Shown here in pieces: positions 18,785 through 26,752 of a stretch of 64,000 nt of DNA. This stretch comes from Arthrobacter sp. StoSoilB5 (GTDB lineage: Bacteria > Actinomycetota > Actinomycetes > Actinomycetales > Micrococcaceae): positions 2,852,001 through 2,916,000 of the forward strand of contig NZ_AP024646.1 of the NCBI RefSeq assembly GCF_019977235.1, written 5' to 3'. The translations under genes and the position numbers were made by a program. The notes under the pieces are model-generated. The model saw only the letters and a list, made by a program, of their open reading frames with translations. It ran no database searches and was not told the DNA's origin. The stretch's first letter is position 1, and each line of letters opens with the position of its first letter.

Positions 18785-18851
18785 AGGGCCAAAGGGCACG
18801 GTTGGGAAAGGACCTTCTGCCCTACACGTGCCGCGTCTGAGGCGTTAGGCT
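18785..18851 (+). promoter_or_regulatory. Two DevR-type boxes and -10 of a leaderless flavoprotein gene
   Basis: AGGGCCAAAGGGCAC at 18785-18799 and AGGACCTTCTGCCCT at 18809-18823. TAGGCT at 18846-18851 follows after 22 nt, and ATG 18859 comes 7 nt later. The region is divergent from the CtpF-like ATPase gene, which may also respond. Confidence 0.65.
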
Positions 18852-18858
18852 CTGCGCC

Positions 18859-19359
18859 ATGGAGAACACATCACCGGACCAGGAAACCAAAGAACTCAGC
18901 GTTCACGACTGCTGGAAGTATCTGCAGTCCACGTCCACGTGCAGGGTGGCACTCATCAATGGGGACGTTCCAGAGATCTTCCCGGTCAACTACATCCCCA
19001 ATTTCGGGACGCTGCTGTTCAGGACCGGGCAAGGGACCAAACACAAGGCCCTCCGCGAAGGGTCCGTGCTTGCGATGGAAGCTGACGGGTTCAACCGCTA
19101 CGGGACCATTGCCTGGAGCGTCATCATCAAGGGACGCCCCGAGTTTGTGACCCATCCCGAAGAAATCCAGGAAGCGGTGGATGCCGGCTTGTCCCCGTGG
19201 CAGCCCGGTCCCAAGGATATTTTGGTGCGGGTGACGCCCACGGAAATCAGCGGACGGAGGTTTGTCATCACACCACCCTCCAAATGGTGGCCACCGGTGG
19301 ATCCTGCCGCATCTGACGACGACGAGGCCGCGGAAGGGGACGACGCCGTAACCGGGTAG
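18859..19359 (+). CDS. Pyridoxamine 5'-phosphate oxidase-fold flavoprotein with acidic tail
   Basis: 166 residues. Blocks: HDCWKYLQSTSTCRVALING, EIFPVNYIPN, LLFRTGQGTKHKAL, GTIAWSVIIKGRPEFV, SPWQPG, and ILVRVTPTEISGRRFV. It ends with an acidic tail (PAASDDDEAAEGDDA) absent from the paralogs. It is closest to the copies at 8877 and 9418 and shares their promoter layout. ATG 18859 has no ribosome site and is probably leaderless. It is divergent from the CtpF-like ATPase gene and converges on a tandem Usp gene. Confidence 0.85.
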   Translation: MENTSPDQETKELSVHDCWKYLQSTSTCRVALINGDVPEIFPVNYIPNFGTLLFRTGQGTKHKALREGSVLAMEADGFNRYGTIAWSVIIKGRPEFVTHPEEIQEAVDAGLSPWQPGPKDILVRVTPTEISGRRFVITPPSKWWPPVDPAASDDDEAAEGDDAVTG

Positions 19360-19404
19360 GTGCCCACGTCCCGGTTTCCGCGGTTCTGGTTTGTAGCCCG
19401 GCTC

Positions 19405-20208
19405 TTAGGACGGCCGTGTCAGGATGGTGGGGCACTGGACATTGAGAAGAACGTGCTGTGCCACGGATCCCAGCAGCACCCGCAGGCCGCCCCGCCCGCG
19501 GCAACCCATGACCAGCAGCCGGGCGTCCCTGGCAGCAGCCACCAGCGCGTCCCCAGGGCCGAGACCGTCCTCCAGCCTTTCCTGCACGGATACCCCCGGG
19601 TAGCGTTCGTTGACCCAGCGAACGGCTTCAGCCAGGATGCCACTGTTCCGGGGAGATCGGGGCTCCGGACCCGAAGCATGAACGATGATCAGTTCTTCGT
19701 CCATACGCTGTGCCTCACTCGCCGCCAGATCCAAGGCAGTGAGCGAATCGGCGGAGCCGTCAACTCCGACCACCACGCCCGTGCGGACTCCGGATGCCAT
19801 GTCCGGAACCACAGCGACCGGGCAGTTGCTTGTGACTGCGATCTGGAAACTGACGGAGCCGTATCCCTGGCCTTCCGTCCCTGGCCCGCGGTCGGTTCCG
19901 GCAACCAGCATGTCTGCTTCCGGGGACAGGCCAGCGAGGGTTTCTGCGGGTTCTCCGGACAACTGCGTGGATGAGACCTCCAACGAAGGGTACGCCTCTG
20001 CGAGCCGCCCGGTTTCGCTGCCCAACAGGTCGCTGGCACGTTCCAGGGCCAACTTTCGTTCACCCTCCACGGGAAACGCCCAGTCCGGCGGAACCACATG
20101 AACGAGGTTGAGCCCCAGACCAGGGGCATCAGCATGTGCCGCCGCCCAGTCTGCGACATTCCGGCCCGCCCTGGAACCATCAAGGGCTGCCACGATCTGC
20201 TTCTTCAC
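19405..20208 (-). CDS. Universal stress protein, tandem two-domain
   Basis: 267 residues with two UspA domains. First: KKQIVAALDGSRAGRN to GTDRGPGTEGQGYGSVSFQ...CPVAVV. Second: GVVVGVDGSADS to GCRGRGGLRVLLGSVAQH...CPTILT. The GTG at 20208 is chosen because the Usp fold starts immediately after it and GAGGGG is about 10 nt upstream; the open frame also has a TTG at 20235. It is divergent from ackA, with a DevR-type box between them that has a possible -10 on each side. Confidence 0.85.
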   Translation of the reverse strand: MKKQIVAALDGSRAGRNVADWAAAHADAPGLGLNLVHVVPPDWAFPVEGERKLALERASDLLGSETGRLAEAYPSLEVSSTQLSGEPAETLAGLSPEADMLVAGTDRGPGTEGQGYGSVSFQIAVTSNCPVAVVPDMASGVRTGVVVGVDGSADSLTALDLAASEAQRMDEELIIVHASGPEPRSPRNSGILAEAVRWVNERYPGVSVQERLEDGLGPGDALVAAARDARLLVMGCRGRGGLRVLLGSVAQHVLLNVQCPTILTRPS

Positions 20209-20249
20209 GTAACGGCGTTCCCCTCGCAGTCCCAACAGTGATCGTTTCC

Positions 20250-20321
20250 ACTATCTGCGCGAGTGGCCGCAGCCGCAAGGGCCGGAAGTCCTTCCCGCCG
20301 CCTGCAGAAGTGCGTTAGGGT
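20250..20321. promoter_or_regulatory. DevR-type box shared by a Usp gene and ackA
   Basis: AGGGCCGGAAGTCCT at 20278-20292 is identical over 15 bases to the site at 4151-4165. Toward ackA, TAGGGT at 20316-20321 follows after 23 nt. Toward the Usp gene, GATAGT (20255-20250, minus strand) follows after 22 nt. One box could therefore activate both divergent genes. Confidence 0.6.
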
Positions 20322-20374
20322 CCTCAGCAGAGAGCTGGAAGCTCCCACTGGACGTCGGCGGGAAGGATCATGAT

Positions 20375-21523
20375 GTGCAAGTTCTTGTGCTGAACCCCGG
20401 CTCCTCATCGCTAAAATACCACTTGAGGGACACCGCGCACCCCACAGGGCAGGACAGCGTCCTGGCTTCGGGACAGGTCAATTTGCCACCGGATAGCCGC
20501 TATGAGCCCTCCCGCCTGCACGAGACCTTTGAAGAAATCGGTGCCGCAGTGGCCAAGAACATGGGTACAGGATCTCCGGAGGCAATCGGACATCGCGTCG
20601 TTCACGGCGGTGACCGGTTCAGCACCCCGGTATGCGTCACGTCAGACGTTGTGGCGGCAATTGAAGGGCTGAGTCCTTTGGCGCCGCTGCATAACCCCTC
20701 AAGCGCCGCCTGTATGAAGACTGCTGGAGAACGCTGGCCGGGGGTCCCCCAGGTGGCTGTCTTCGACACAGCGTTCCACCGTTCCATCCCTGAATTCGCA
20801 GCCCGCTATGCCATTCCGGAAGACAGCTATACGGAGCACCCCGTCAGGCGGTATGGGTTCCACGGCATTTCCGTGGAGATGGCATGCCGTGATGCGGCTG
20901 CGTTTCTTGATGTGGCCTGTCCTTCGCTGAACGCAATAGTGGCGCACGTGGGTAACGGCGCATCGGTGACGGCAGTCAGGGAGGGCCGCAGCGTGGACAC
21001 CTCCATGGGTATGACACCACTGGAAGGCCTGGTCATGGGTACCCGGTCAGGGGACCTGGACCCTTCCATCATCGTGTTGATGCAACGTGCGGGAGCCACT
21101 GCAGACGAAGTCGACGCTGTCCTCAACCACCAATCGGGCCTCCTGGCATTGGCCGGAACGGCGGACATGCGCGAAATTGGCGCGGCGGTAGGGCGGGGGG
21201 AGCCCAGGGCGGTTCTCGCCCTCGAAACTGCTGCCTACCGTCTCGCCAAGTACATCGCGGCCTACTCGATGGTGGTTCAGCGGCCCGACGCTCTAGTGTT
21301 CACGGGGGGCGTGGGGGAGAATTCCCATCTGTTCAGGGCCAAGGTCCTTTCCTGGCTGGGCCCGTTGGGATTGCGCGTCTCCGCGGACGAGAATTCAGAT
21401 GATGTGAAAGGTATCCGTGGGGTCAGCACGGATGATTCCACATTTCCTGTGCTTGTGGTGCCCAGCGACGAAGAGCGCGCGATCGCGGAAGCAACGGCTT
21501 CACTTCTCGCTGAACACGAATAG
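20375..21523 (+). CDS. ackA: Acetate kinase
   Basis: 382 residues (family about 400). Motifs: LVLNPGSSSLKYHL, GHRVVHGGD, VFDTAFHRSIPEFA, RRYGFHGIS, VAHVGNGASVTAV, GLVMGTRSGDLDP, and FTGGVGENSHLFR. It converts acetyl phosphate and ADP to acetate and ATP. The start is GTG 20375 with GGAAGGA upstream. It is followed after 13 bp by xfp, so the two form an operon that turns sugar phosphates into acetyl phosphate and then ATP without respiration. A DevR-type box with a -10 lies about 55-97 bp upstream. Confidence 0.95.
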   Translation: MQVLVLNPGSSSLKYHLRDTAHPTGQDSVLASGQVNLPPDSRYEPSRLHETFEEIGAAVAKNMGTGSPEAIGHRVVHGGDRFSTPVCVTSDVVAAIEGLSPLAPLHNPSSAACMKTAGERWPGVPQVAVFDTAFHRSIPEFAARYAIPEDSYTEHPVRRYGFHGISVEMACRDAAAFLDVACPSLNAIVAHVGNGASVTAVREGRSVDTSMGMTPLEGLVMGTRSGDLDPSIIVLMQRAGATADEVDAVLNHQSGLLALAGTADMREIGAAVGRGEPRAVLALETAAYRLAKYIAAYSMVVQRPDALVFTGGVGENSHLFRAKVLSWLGPLGLRVSADENSDDVKGIRGVSTDDSTFPVLVVPSDEERAIAEATASLLAEHE

Positions 21524-21536
21524 GAAGGATTGCAAG

Positions 21537-23963
21537 ATGAGGCCAAGCACGCCGGACACCCGCCAGATTTCCGGACCGGAGTCCGAGGACTTTGAACAGC
21601 TCAACCGATACTGGGCCGCTGCGAACTACCTCACCGTGGCACAGATCTACCTCCAGGAAAATCCCCTTCTACGCGAACCATTGGAAGCCCGGCACATCAA
21701 ACCCCGGCTTCTGGGCCATTGGGGGACCAGCCCCGGGTTGTCTCTCATTTATGCCCACCTGAACCGACTTATCCGTCGCACGAGCGCGGAAGTCCTCTTG
21801 GTGACTGGCCCTGGCCACGGAGGCCCCGCCGTCGTTGCCAATACGTATCTTGAGGGCAGCTACTCAGAGATTTATCCGGCTGTTGGCAGGGATCTTGAAG
21901 GGCTGAGGCGCCTAGTAAGGCAATTTTCGACCCCTGGCGGGATCCCCAGCCATGTCGGCCCGGCCACGCCCGGTTCCATCCACGAAGGCGGTGAACTGGG
22001 CTACTCGCTAATGCATGCCACCGGAGCCGCCATGGACAATCCGAACCTTATAGTTGCCTGTGTTGTCGGGGATGGAGAGGCAGAAACAGGGCCCTTGGAG
22101 GGTTCATGGAAGGCGCCGGCATTTATTAACCCGCTCCGCGACGGCGCGGTCCTTCCTATTCTCCACCTCAACGGATACAAGATCTCAGGTCCCACGGTCT
22201 TGGGCCGTCGCTCGGACCTGGACGTCGCAGCGTTGCTCGCGGCGCATGGCTGGGACCCCATCACTGTTGCAGGAGACGATCCGGACCTCGTCCACCCAGC
22301 CCTGGCCTCCGCGATGGATTCGGCGTACATCTCCATCCGGGCCATCCAGTCGCATGCCCGCCAAGAAGGCGTGATAGGTCCGGCCCGATGGCCTGCCATT
22401 ATCCTTCGCACGCCCAAGGGTTGGACGGGGCCGGTCGCAGTGGACGGCGTGCCGGTTGAGGGAACCAGCCGTTCACATCAGGTGCCGTTGGGTGGAGTAA
22501 GGGAAAAGCCTGAGCATCTGGCGCAACTGGAGACCTGGATGCGCTCCTACCGTCCGGAGGAACTCTTCGACGACCAAGGGCGCCTTATCCCTGAACTGGC
22601 GGCATTGGCTCCCGACGGCGGCCTTCGCATGGGGGCGCTGCCGGCGAGCCGCGGGGTAGGGGGTGGAGACCTCGCGATACCCGACCTTGGCCGGTACGCC
22701 GTCGGGGCTGTTCCGCGCGGAGCGTTGATGCACGAGAGCACCAAACCACTCGGGGAGATGTTCCGGGACATCTATATCGAGACTGCCGATGATCCCATAT
22801 TCCGCCTTTTCTGCCCGGACGAAACCAATAGCAACCGGCTTGGTGCAGTCTTTGAAGCCACGGACAGGTGCCTGCTGGAGTCGCCCGTTAACGGTGCTGT
22901 CTCCCTGGCCGAGGATCATGTCTCGGCCAGCGGCCGGGTCATGGAGGTCCTCTCGGAACACCTGTGCCAAGGCTGGCTCGAAGGATATGTGCTAACAGGA
23001 AGGCACGGCTTCTTCGCAAGCTACGAGGCATTCGCGATGGTGGGCGCCTCCATGACAGTCCAGCACGCCAAATGGTTGCAACATTCCAGGGAGCTGGACT
23101 GGCGCCAGCCTGTCCCGAGTCTGAATATCCTGCTGACCTCTACATGTTGGCGAAACGATCACAACGGATTCAGCCATCAGGGACCGGGGCTCATCGACAC
23201 GGTCCTATCCCTGTCCGGAAGTGTCATCAGGGTCTACCTCCCGCCGGATGCCAATACCCTGTTGGTTGCGGCGGAACACATGCTCAGGAGCAAGGATTAC
23301 GTAAACCTCGTTGTCATCGACAAGCAGGAGCACCCCCAGTATTTGACGCTTGCCGAGGCGAGGGAGCACGCTGCCGTTGGTGCATCCATATGGGGGTGGG
23401 CCGGGAATGAATCGGGCGGCAGTTCACACGTCCCTGCAGAACCTGACATCATCCTGGCCTGTGCCGGGGATGTTCCTACCCAGGAGACATTGGCCGCCGC
23501 CTGGCTTCTCCGGCGTCACGTTCCCAAGCTCACTGTGCGGGTGGCCAACGTCATGGATGCCATGGTCCTCCAGCCTGAGGATGCGCATCCCCACGGGCTC
23601 TCACGTGAGAAGTTTGATGAGATCTTTACTACGGACGTGGACGTGGTGATGGCGTGGCACGGATACGCGCGGGCCCTCCATCAACTCCTGCATGGGCGCC
23701 CAAATCCAGAGAGATTCCACGTCCGCGGTTACAACGAACAAGGGACCACCACCACCCCCTTCGACATGGTGGTCCTGAACAGGGTCAGCCGCTACCACCT
23801 CGTTATGGAGGCGCTACGCCGGGCCCGCAGGCAATTCATGGGCAGCGACGAACTCCTGGAACATTGCCGGAGCCAGCTTGACGCCCACGCAGCCTACATT
23901 CGGGAACATTTCCAAGACCTTCCAGAGATCAGGAACTGGGTGTGGTCGGAGCCGGATTCCTAA
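21537..23963 (+). CDS. xfp: Xylulose-5-phosphate/fructose-6-phosphate phosphoketolase
   Basis: 808 residues, the usual length. ThDP enzyme with HWGTSPGLSLIYAHLNRL, TGPGHGGPAVVANTYLEG, VGDGEAETGPLEGSW (cofactor motif), HLNGYKISGPT, TGRHGFFASYEAF, and WRNDHNGFSHQGPG. It cleaves xylulose-5-P or fructose-6-P with phosphate to acetyl phosphate plus glyceraldehyde-3-P or erythrose-4-P. ATG 21537 is chosen with AGGAAGGA upstream; an in-frame start inside ackA is an open-frame extension. It is operonic with ackA. The stop overlaps the convergent multicopper oxidase stop by 4 nt. Confidence 0.95.
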   Translation: MRPSTPDTRQISGPESEDFEQLNRYWAAANYLTVAQIYLQENPLLREPLEARHIKPRLLGHWGTSPGLSLIYAHLNRLIRRTSAEVLLVTGPGHGGPAVVANTYLEGSYSEIYPAVGRDLEGLRRLVRQFSTPGGIPSHVGPATPGSIHEGGELGYSLMHATGAAMDNPNLIVACVVGDGEAETGPLEGSWKAPAFINPLRDGAVLPILHLNGYKISGPTVLGRRSDLDVAALLAAHGWDPITVAGDDPDLVHPALASAMDSAYISIRAIQSHARQEGVIGPARWPAIILRTPKGWTGPVAVDGVPVEGTSRSHQVPLGGVREKPEHLAQLETWMRSYRPEELFDDQGRLIPELAALAPDGGLRMGALPASRGVGGGDLAIPDLGRYAVGAVPRGALMHESTKPLGEMFRDIYIETADDPIFRLFCPDETNSNRLGAVFEATDRCLLESPVNGAVSLAEDHVSASGRVMEVLSEHLCQGWLEGYVLTGRHGFFASYEAFAMVGASMTVQHAKWLQHSRELDWRQPVPSLNILLTSTCWRNDHNGFSHQGPGLIDTVLSLSGSVIRVYLPPDANTLLVAAEHMLRSKDYVNLVVIDKQEHPQYLTLAEAREHAAVGASIWGWAGNESGGSSHVPAEPDIILACAGDVPTQETLAAAWLLRRHVPKLTVRVANVMDAMVLQPEDAHPHGLSREKFDEIFTTDVDVVMAWHGYARALHQLLHGRPNPERFHVRGYNEQGTTTTPFDMVVLNRVSRYHLVMEALRRARRQFMGSDELLEHCRSQLDAHAAYIREHFQDLPEIRNWVWSEPDS

Positions 23964-25414
23964 CGGACTTCGATCACGCCCATCATTCCCAGGTCTTCGT
24001 GGTCAAGAATGTGGCAGTGGTAAACGGAGCGCCCGACGAAATCATCAAAGGCCACGCGGACCGTGACCCTGCCGTTCGCGGGGACGTTCACCACATCCTG
24101 ACGTCGAACGAAATCCAGTGCCTGACCGTCTTCTTCGATGATCTGCATGGGCCACACGTGAAGATGGAAGGGATGGTCCATGGAGCTGCCGTTGACCAAG
24201 GTCCATTCCTCGACGCTGCCCACCGAAGCTATGGTGTCCGTCCTGGTTGCGTCGAACTGCCTGCCATTGATCGTGAATCCCATCATCCCCATACCCATCC
24301 CGGCACCGAATGTCAGGCGACGGTGGACCGCGACCGGGGACGACCTTAGGTCCGCGCGTTGGCTTCCCGCGGGCACCACCGGCCAAGGCCCTGCTTGCTT
24401 GCCCGCAACCCGTAACGTGGCCAAAGGCGTACTGTCATTGTCCTCAGTACCTGGCACCCGCGATCCTTCAGTGCCCGGCATTCCCGGCATGACGCCACGA
24501 TTGTAGTGTGTGGCTCGCAAGACCGCTTCGCCGGTGACTGTTGTGACCAGCAGGTCGGCCCGGTTGCCGGGAGCGAGCAGCAGGTCCTCTGTCGCAAGTG
24601 GCTGTGGGAGGCGGCCGGAGTCTGTCGCCAGCAACTGAAGGCGCTGGCCGTCAATGCTCAAACGGAGGTAGCGGGCAGCACACGCATTGATGATCCGCCA
24701 CCTTTCACGTTCCCCGGGACGTGCCTCCAACCGCGGATTGAGTTGGCCGTTGACCAGGAGGAGCGTGCCTTCGCGGCCAGCCATCCTCTCCATTTGAGAC
24801 ACCTGTTGGATGTTCCCGAAAGGGTCCAATGTGGTGTCGGAAACCACCAGGATCCTTTCACGAACCGTGCTGATGGGCTCAGGGTCCTCAACGATGATCG
24901 CTCCAAAGAGGCCTCCAAAGACCTGGTCGGCCACATTGCCGTGATGATGGGGGTGGTACCAGTACACGCCGGGTGGATGGTCGTCAGGTAGCCGGTACTC
25001 ATAGCCGAAGTCTCTGCCGGGGCCTACCACGGTAAAAGCATTGTCGCCTTGGCCTTGGGGCGAGACATGCAGTCCGTGGACATGGAGGTTGGTGGCTTCA
25101 CGGAGGTTATTGACGAGGTGGATTCTTAGGACGTCGCCAGGTTGGATCCGAAGCGTTGGACCCGGTATTTCGTGGTTGTAGGCAAGGGCGGATGCTTGTC
25201 GTCCCGCGAGCTGCACAGGGCCGTGACTCGCTTCAAGCTGGACGTCCAGTCTGCCTGCCGAACTTTTCAAAACGGGCGGGTAGGTCAAATCGGGTTCAGC
25301 GGTGGAGGTGGTGGGACGGGCCAGCGTCATAACGAGGCCTGTCACGCCCATGACAGTGCTCGCCAGCCCCAGACTTCCCAGCAACAACGCCGAGCGTCTG
25401 CTGAGGGGCTCCAT
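23960..25414 (-). CDS. Multicopper oxidase, Tat-exported
   Basis: 484 residues. The N-terminus SRRSALLLGSLGLASTVMG is a Tat-like signal. All four copper motifs are present: HVHGLHVSPQG, YWYHPHHHGNVADQ, DHPFHLHVWPM and YHCHILDHEDLGMMG, giving the type 1 Cys/His/Met and the trinuclear centre. It resembles CueO/FtsP-type oxidases that oxidise Cu(I), Fe(II), Mn(II) or phenols outside the membrane. There is a methionine-rich GAGMGMGMMG stretch typical of metal-handling forms. Its start overlaps the stop of the SHOCT gene (ATGA at 25414), so translation is coupled. The substrate is inferred only. Confidence 0.9.
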   Translation of the reverse strand: MEPLSRRSALLLGSLGLASTVMGVTGLVMTLARPTTSTAEPDLTYPPVLKSSAGRLDVQLEASHGPVQLAGRQASALAYNHEIPGPTLRIQPGDVLRIHLVNNLREATNLHVHGLHVSPQGQGDNAFTVVGPGRDFGYEYRLPDDHPPGVYWYHPHHHGNVADQVFGGLFGAIIVEDPEPISTVRERILVVSDTTLDPFGNIQQVSQMERMAGREGTLLLVNGQLNPRLEARPGERERWRIINACAARYLRLSIDGQRLQLLATDSGRLPQPLATEDLLLAPGNRADLLVTTVTGEAVLRATHYNRGVMPGMPGTEGSRVPGTEDNDSTPLATLRVAGKQAGPWPVVPAGSQRADLRSSPVAVHRRLTFGAGMGMGMMGFTINGRQFDATRTDTIASVGSVEEWTLVNGSSMDHPFHLHVWPMQIIEEDGQALDFVRRQDVVNVPANGRVTVRVAFDDFVGRSVYHCHILDHEDLGMMGVIEVR

Positions 25415-25671
25415 CAGGGTCCTTCACCGAGAACCTTGACCCGTTCGCGGTATTCGTCTGCGGTGAGTTCCCCCCTCGCAAAGCGTTCATCGAGTATTTG
25501 CCGGGCCGGGCTTCGTCCGGGGGACTGTAAATCCGAAGTATGGCGTGACCCGGTTCCGTACCCCGCGCCGAACATCCGGACTGCAAGAAGCACAAGTATC
25601 GCAAGGCCGATGAGCGTGAGAAGCCCCCAGATCCACATCCAACCGTTGCCCATGCCATAGCCCCACATCAT
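25414..25671 (-). CDS. Small membrane protein with C-terminal SHOCT domain
   Basis: 85 residues. One membrane helix (about 12-33, WIWGLLTLIGLAILVLLAV) is preceded by a Met/Trp-rich start (MMWGYGMGNGWMWI). The C-terminus ARQILDERFARGELTADEYRERVKVL is the SHOCT short domain. It is directly coupled to the multicopper oxidase gene by an ATGA overlap. Such Met-rich SHOCT proteins frequently accompany copper genes; a copper-related role is inferred. AAAGGTTCTTGTC upstream offers an AAAGG ribosome site. Confidence 0.82.
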   Translation of the reverse strand: MMWGYGMGNGWMWIWGLLTLIGLAILVLLAVRMFGAGYGTGSRHTSDLQSPGRSPARQILDERFARGELTADEYRERVKVLGEGP

Positions 25672-25754
25672 GACAAGAACCTTTCACCTCACGCAGTCAC
25701 TGCTGTGTACCCGATGTGCGGGCGGGTTCGCCCGCCTCTTGCGGCTGCCCCCTC

Positions 25755-26525
25755 TCAGATTGCGGCCCATCCGTTGTCCGAGGGGAGCACACTCCCGTTG
25801 ATATTCGATCCGTCCCGGCTCAGCAGGAACGCTATGCCGGCCGCGAGTTCCTCGGCTTCTGCGATAGGCGGCACATTGGCCTGCATGAGCGGGCCAAGAA
25901 CTTCAACCGCGAGCTGGGACTGGAACTCGGCATGGATATTGGTCCTTGTTCCGCCGGGGCAGATGGCATTCACGCGAATGCCCTTGCGCCCGTACATTAC
26001 GGCCGAACTACGCGTGAGTCCGATGACTGCGTGCTTGGAAACGGTATAAGCTGCTCCTGCCGCGGAGCCTCGGAGTCCGGCTTCCGATGACACATTCACG
26101 ATTGAGCCGTATCCGGCGTCGAGCATCAAGGGGACCACCGCGCGCATGAGGCGCATCATCGACGTGAGGTTCACGTTGAGAACCCGCTCCCATGTCGCGT
26201 CGTCTACCTCATGAACAGGCTGAAAACTGTCCATGATGCCAGCGACGTTCGCCAAGGCGTCAACCCTTCCGTTCACTGCGGCGACGACACGCCGCACGGC
26301 GTCCTCTGCGCTGATATCACCCGCCGCGGGCACGAGGTCCAATTCTGAATGATCGGCAACAAGCCGGTCCAAGCCATCCTGGCTCACATCGCTGGCGATG
26401 ACGTGCCCGCCTTCCCTTGCAACGCGCAGCGCGGTCGCACGACCGATGCCAGAGGCTGCCCCGGTGACGATGACGGTCTGACCGTCAAACCGGCCAGGTG
26501 TGACAACTTCGTGCCATGCGGGCAT
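25755..26525 (-). CDS. Short-chain dehydrogenase/reductase (SDR)
   Basis: 256 residues, classical SDR. Cofactor motif TGAASGIGRATA (residues 20-31), NVAGIMD (NAG-like), catalytic Ser in VNVSSEAG, YTVSKHA (Tyr/Lys), and the PG turn ICPGGTRTN. Acidic Asp at the end of beta-2 (IASDVSQD) suggests NAD(H). The start at 26525 (MPAWHEVV) has AGAAGGAGCGTCCC upstream on the minus strand. It is monocistronic and the substrate is unknown. Confidence 0.87.
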   Translation of the reverse strand: MPAWHEVVTPGRFDGQTVIVTGAASGIGRATALRVAREGGHVIASDVSQDGLDRLVADHSELDLVPAAGDISAEDAVRRVVAAVNGRVDALANVAGIMDSFQPVHEVDDATWERVLNVNLTSMMRLMRAVVPLMLDAGYGSIVNVSSEAGLRGSAAGAAYTVSKHAVIGLTRSSAVMYGRKGIRVNAICPGGTRTNIHAEFQSQLAVEVLGPLMQANVPPIAEAEELAAGIAFLLSRDGSNINGSVLPSDNGWAAI

Positions 26526-26705
26526 GGGACGCTCCTTCTACATTCAGGTCCCCGGAACGCCGAACCAGCATTTTGAGGAATCCGGCTGCCGTGTTTGGCT
26601 CGCCTTTTGCCAGCTGGAAGCCCCGTGGACTGGGTAGTGTATTTGTTCCTAAGTCGTGTATGTGTCCTTAAGCAATAGCGTGCGGCGCGGACAAAGCGGC
26701 CAACA

Positions 26706-26746
26706 AGTGCTGAAAGTCCCTATGCTTCCGAGCATGCCTCTACGCT
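26706..26746 (+). promoter_or_regulatory. Possible DevR-type box and -10 of the DUF1003 gene
   Basis: AGTGCTGAAAGTCCCT at 26706-26721 shares 12 of 15 bases with the box at 6167. TACGCT at 26741-26746 lies 6 nt before ATG 26753, giving another leaderless layout. The box-to-hexamer gap is 19 nt, not 22, so this site is less certain. Confidence 0.4.
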
Positions 26747-26752
26747 GTGCTC

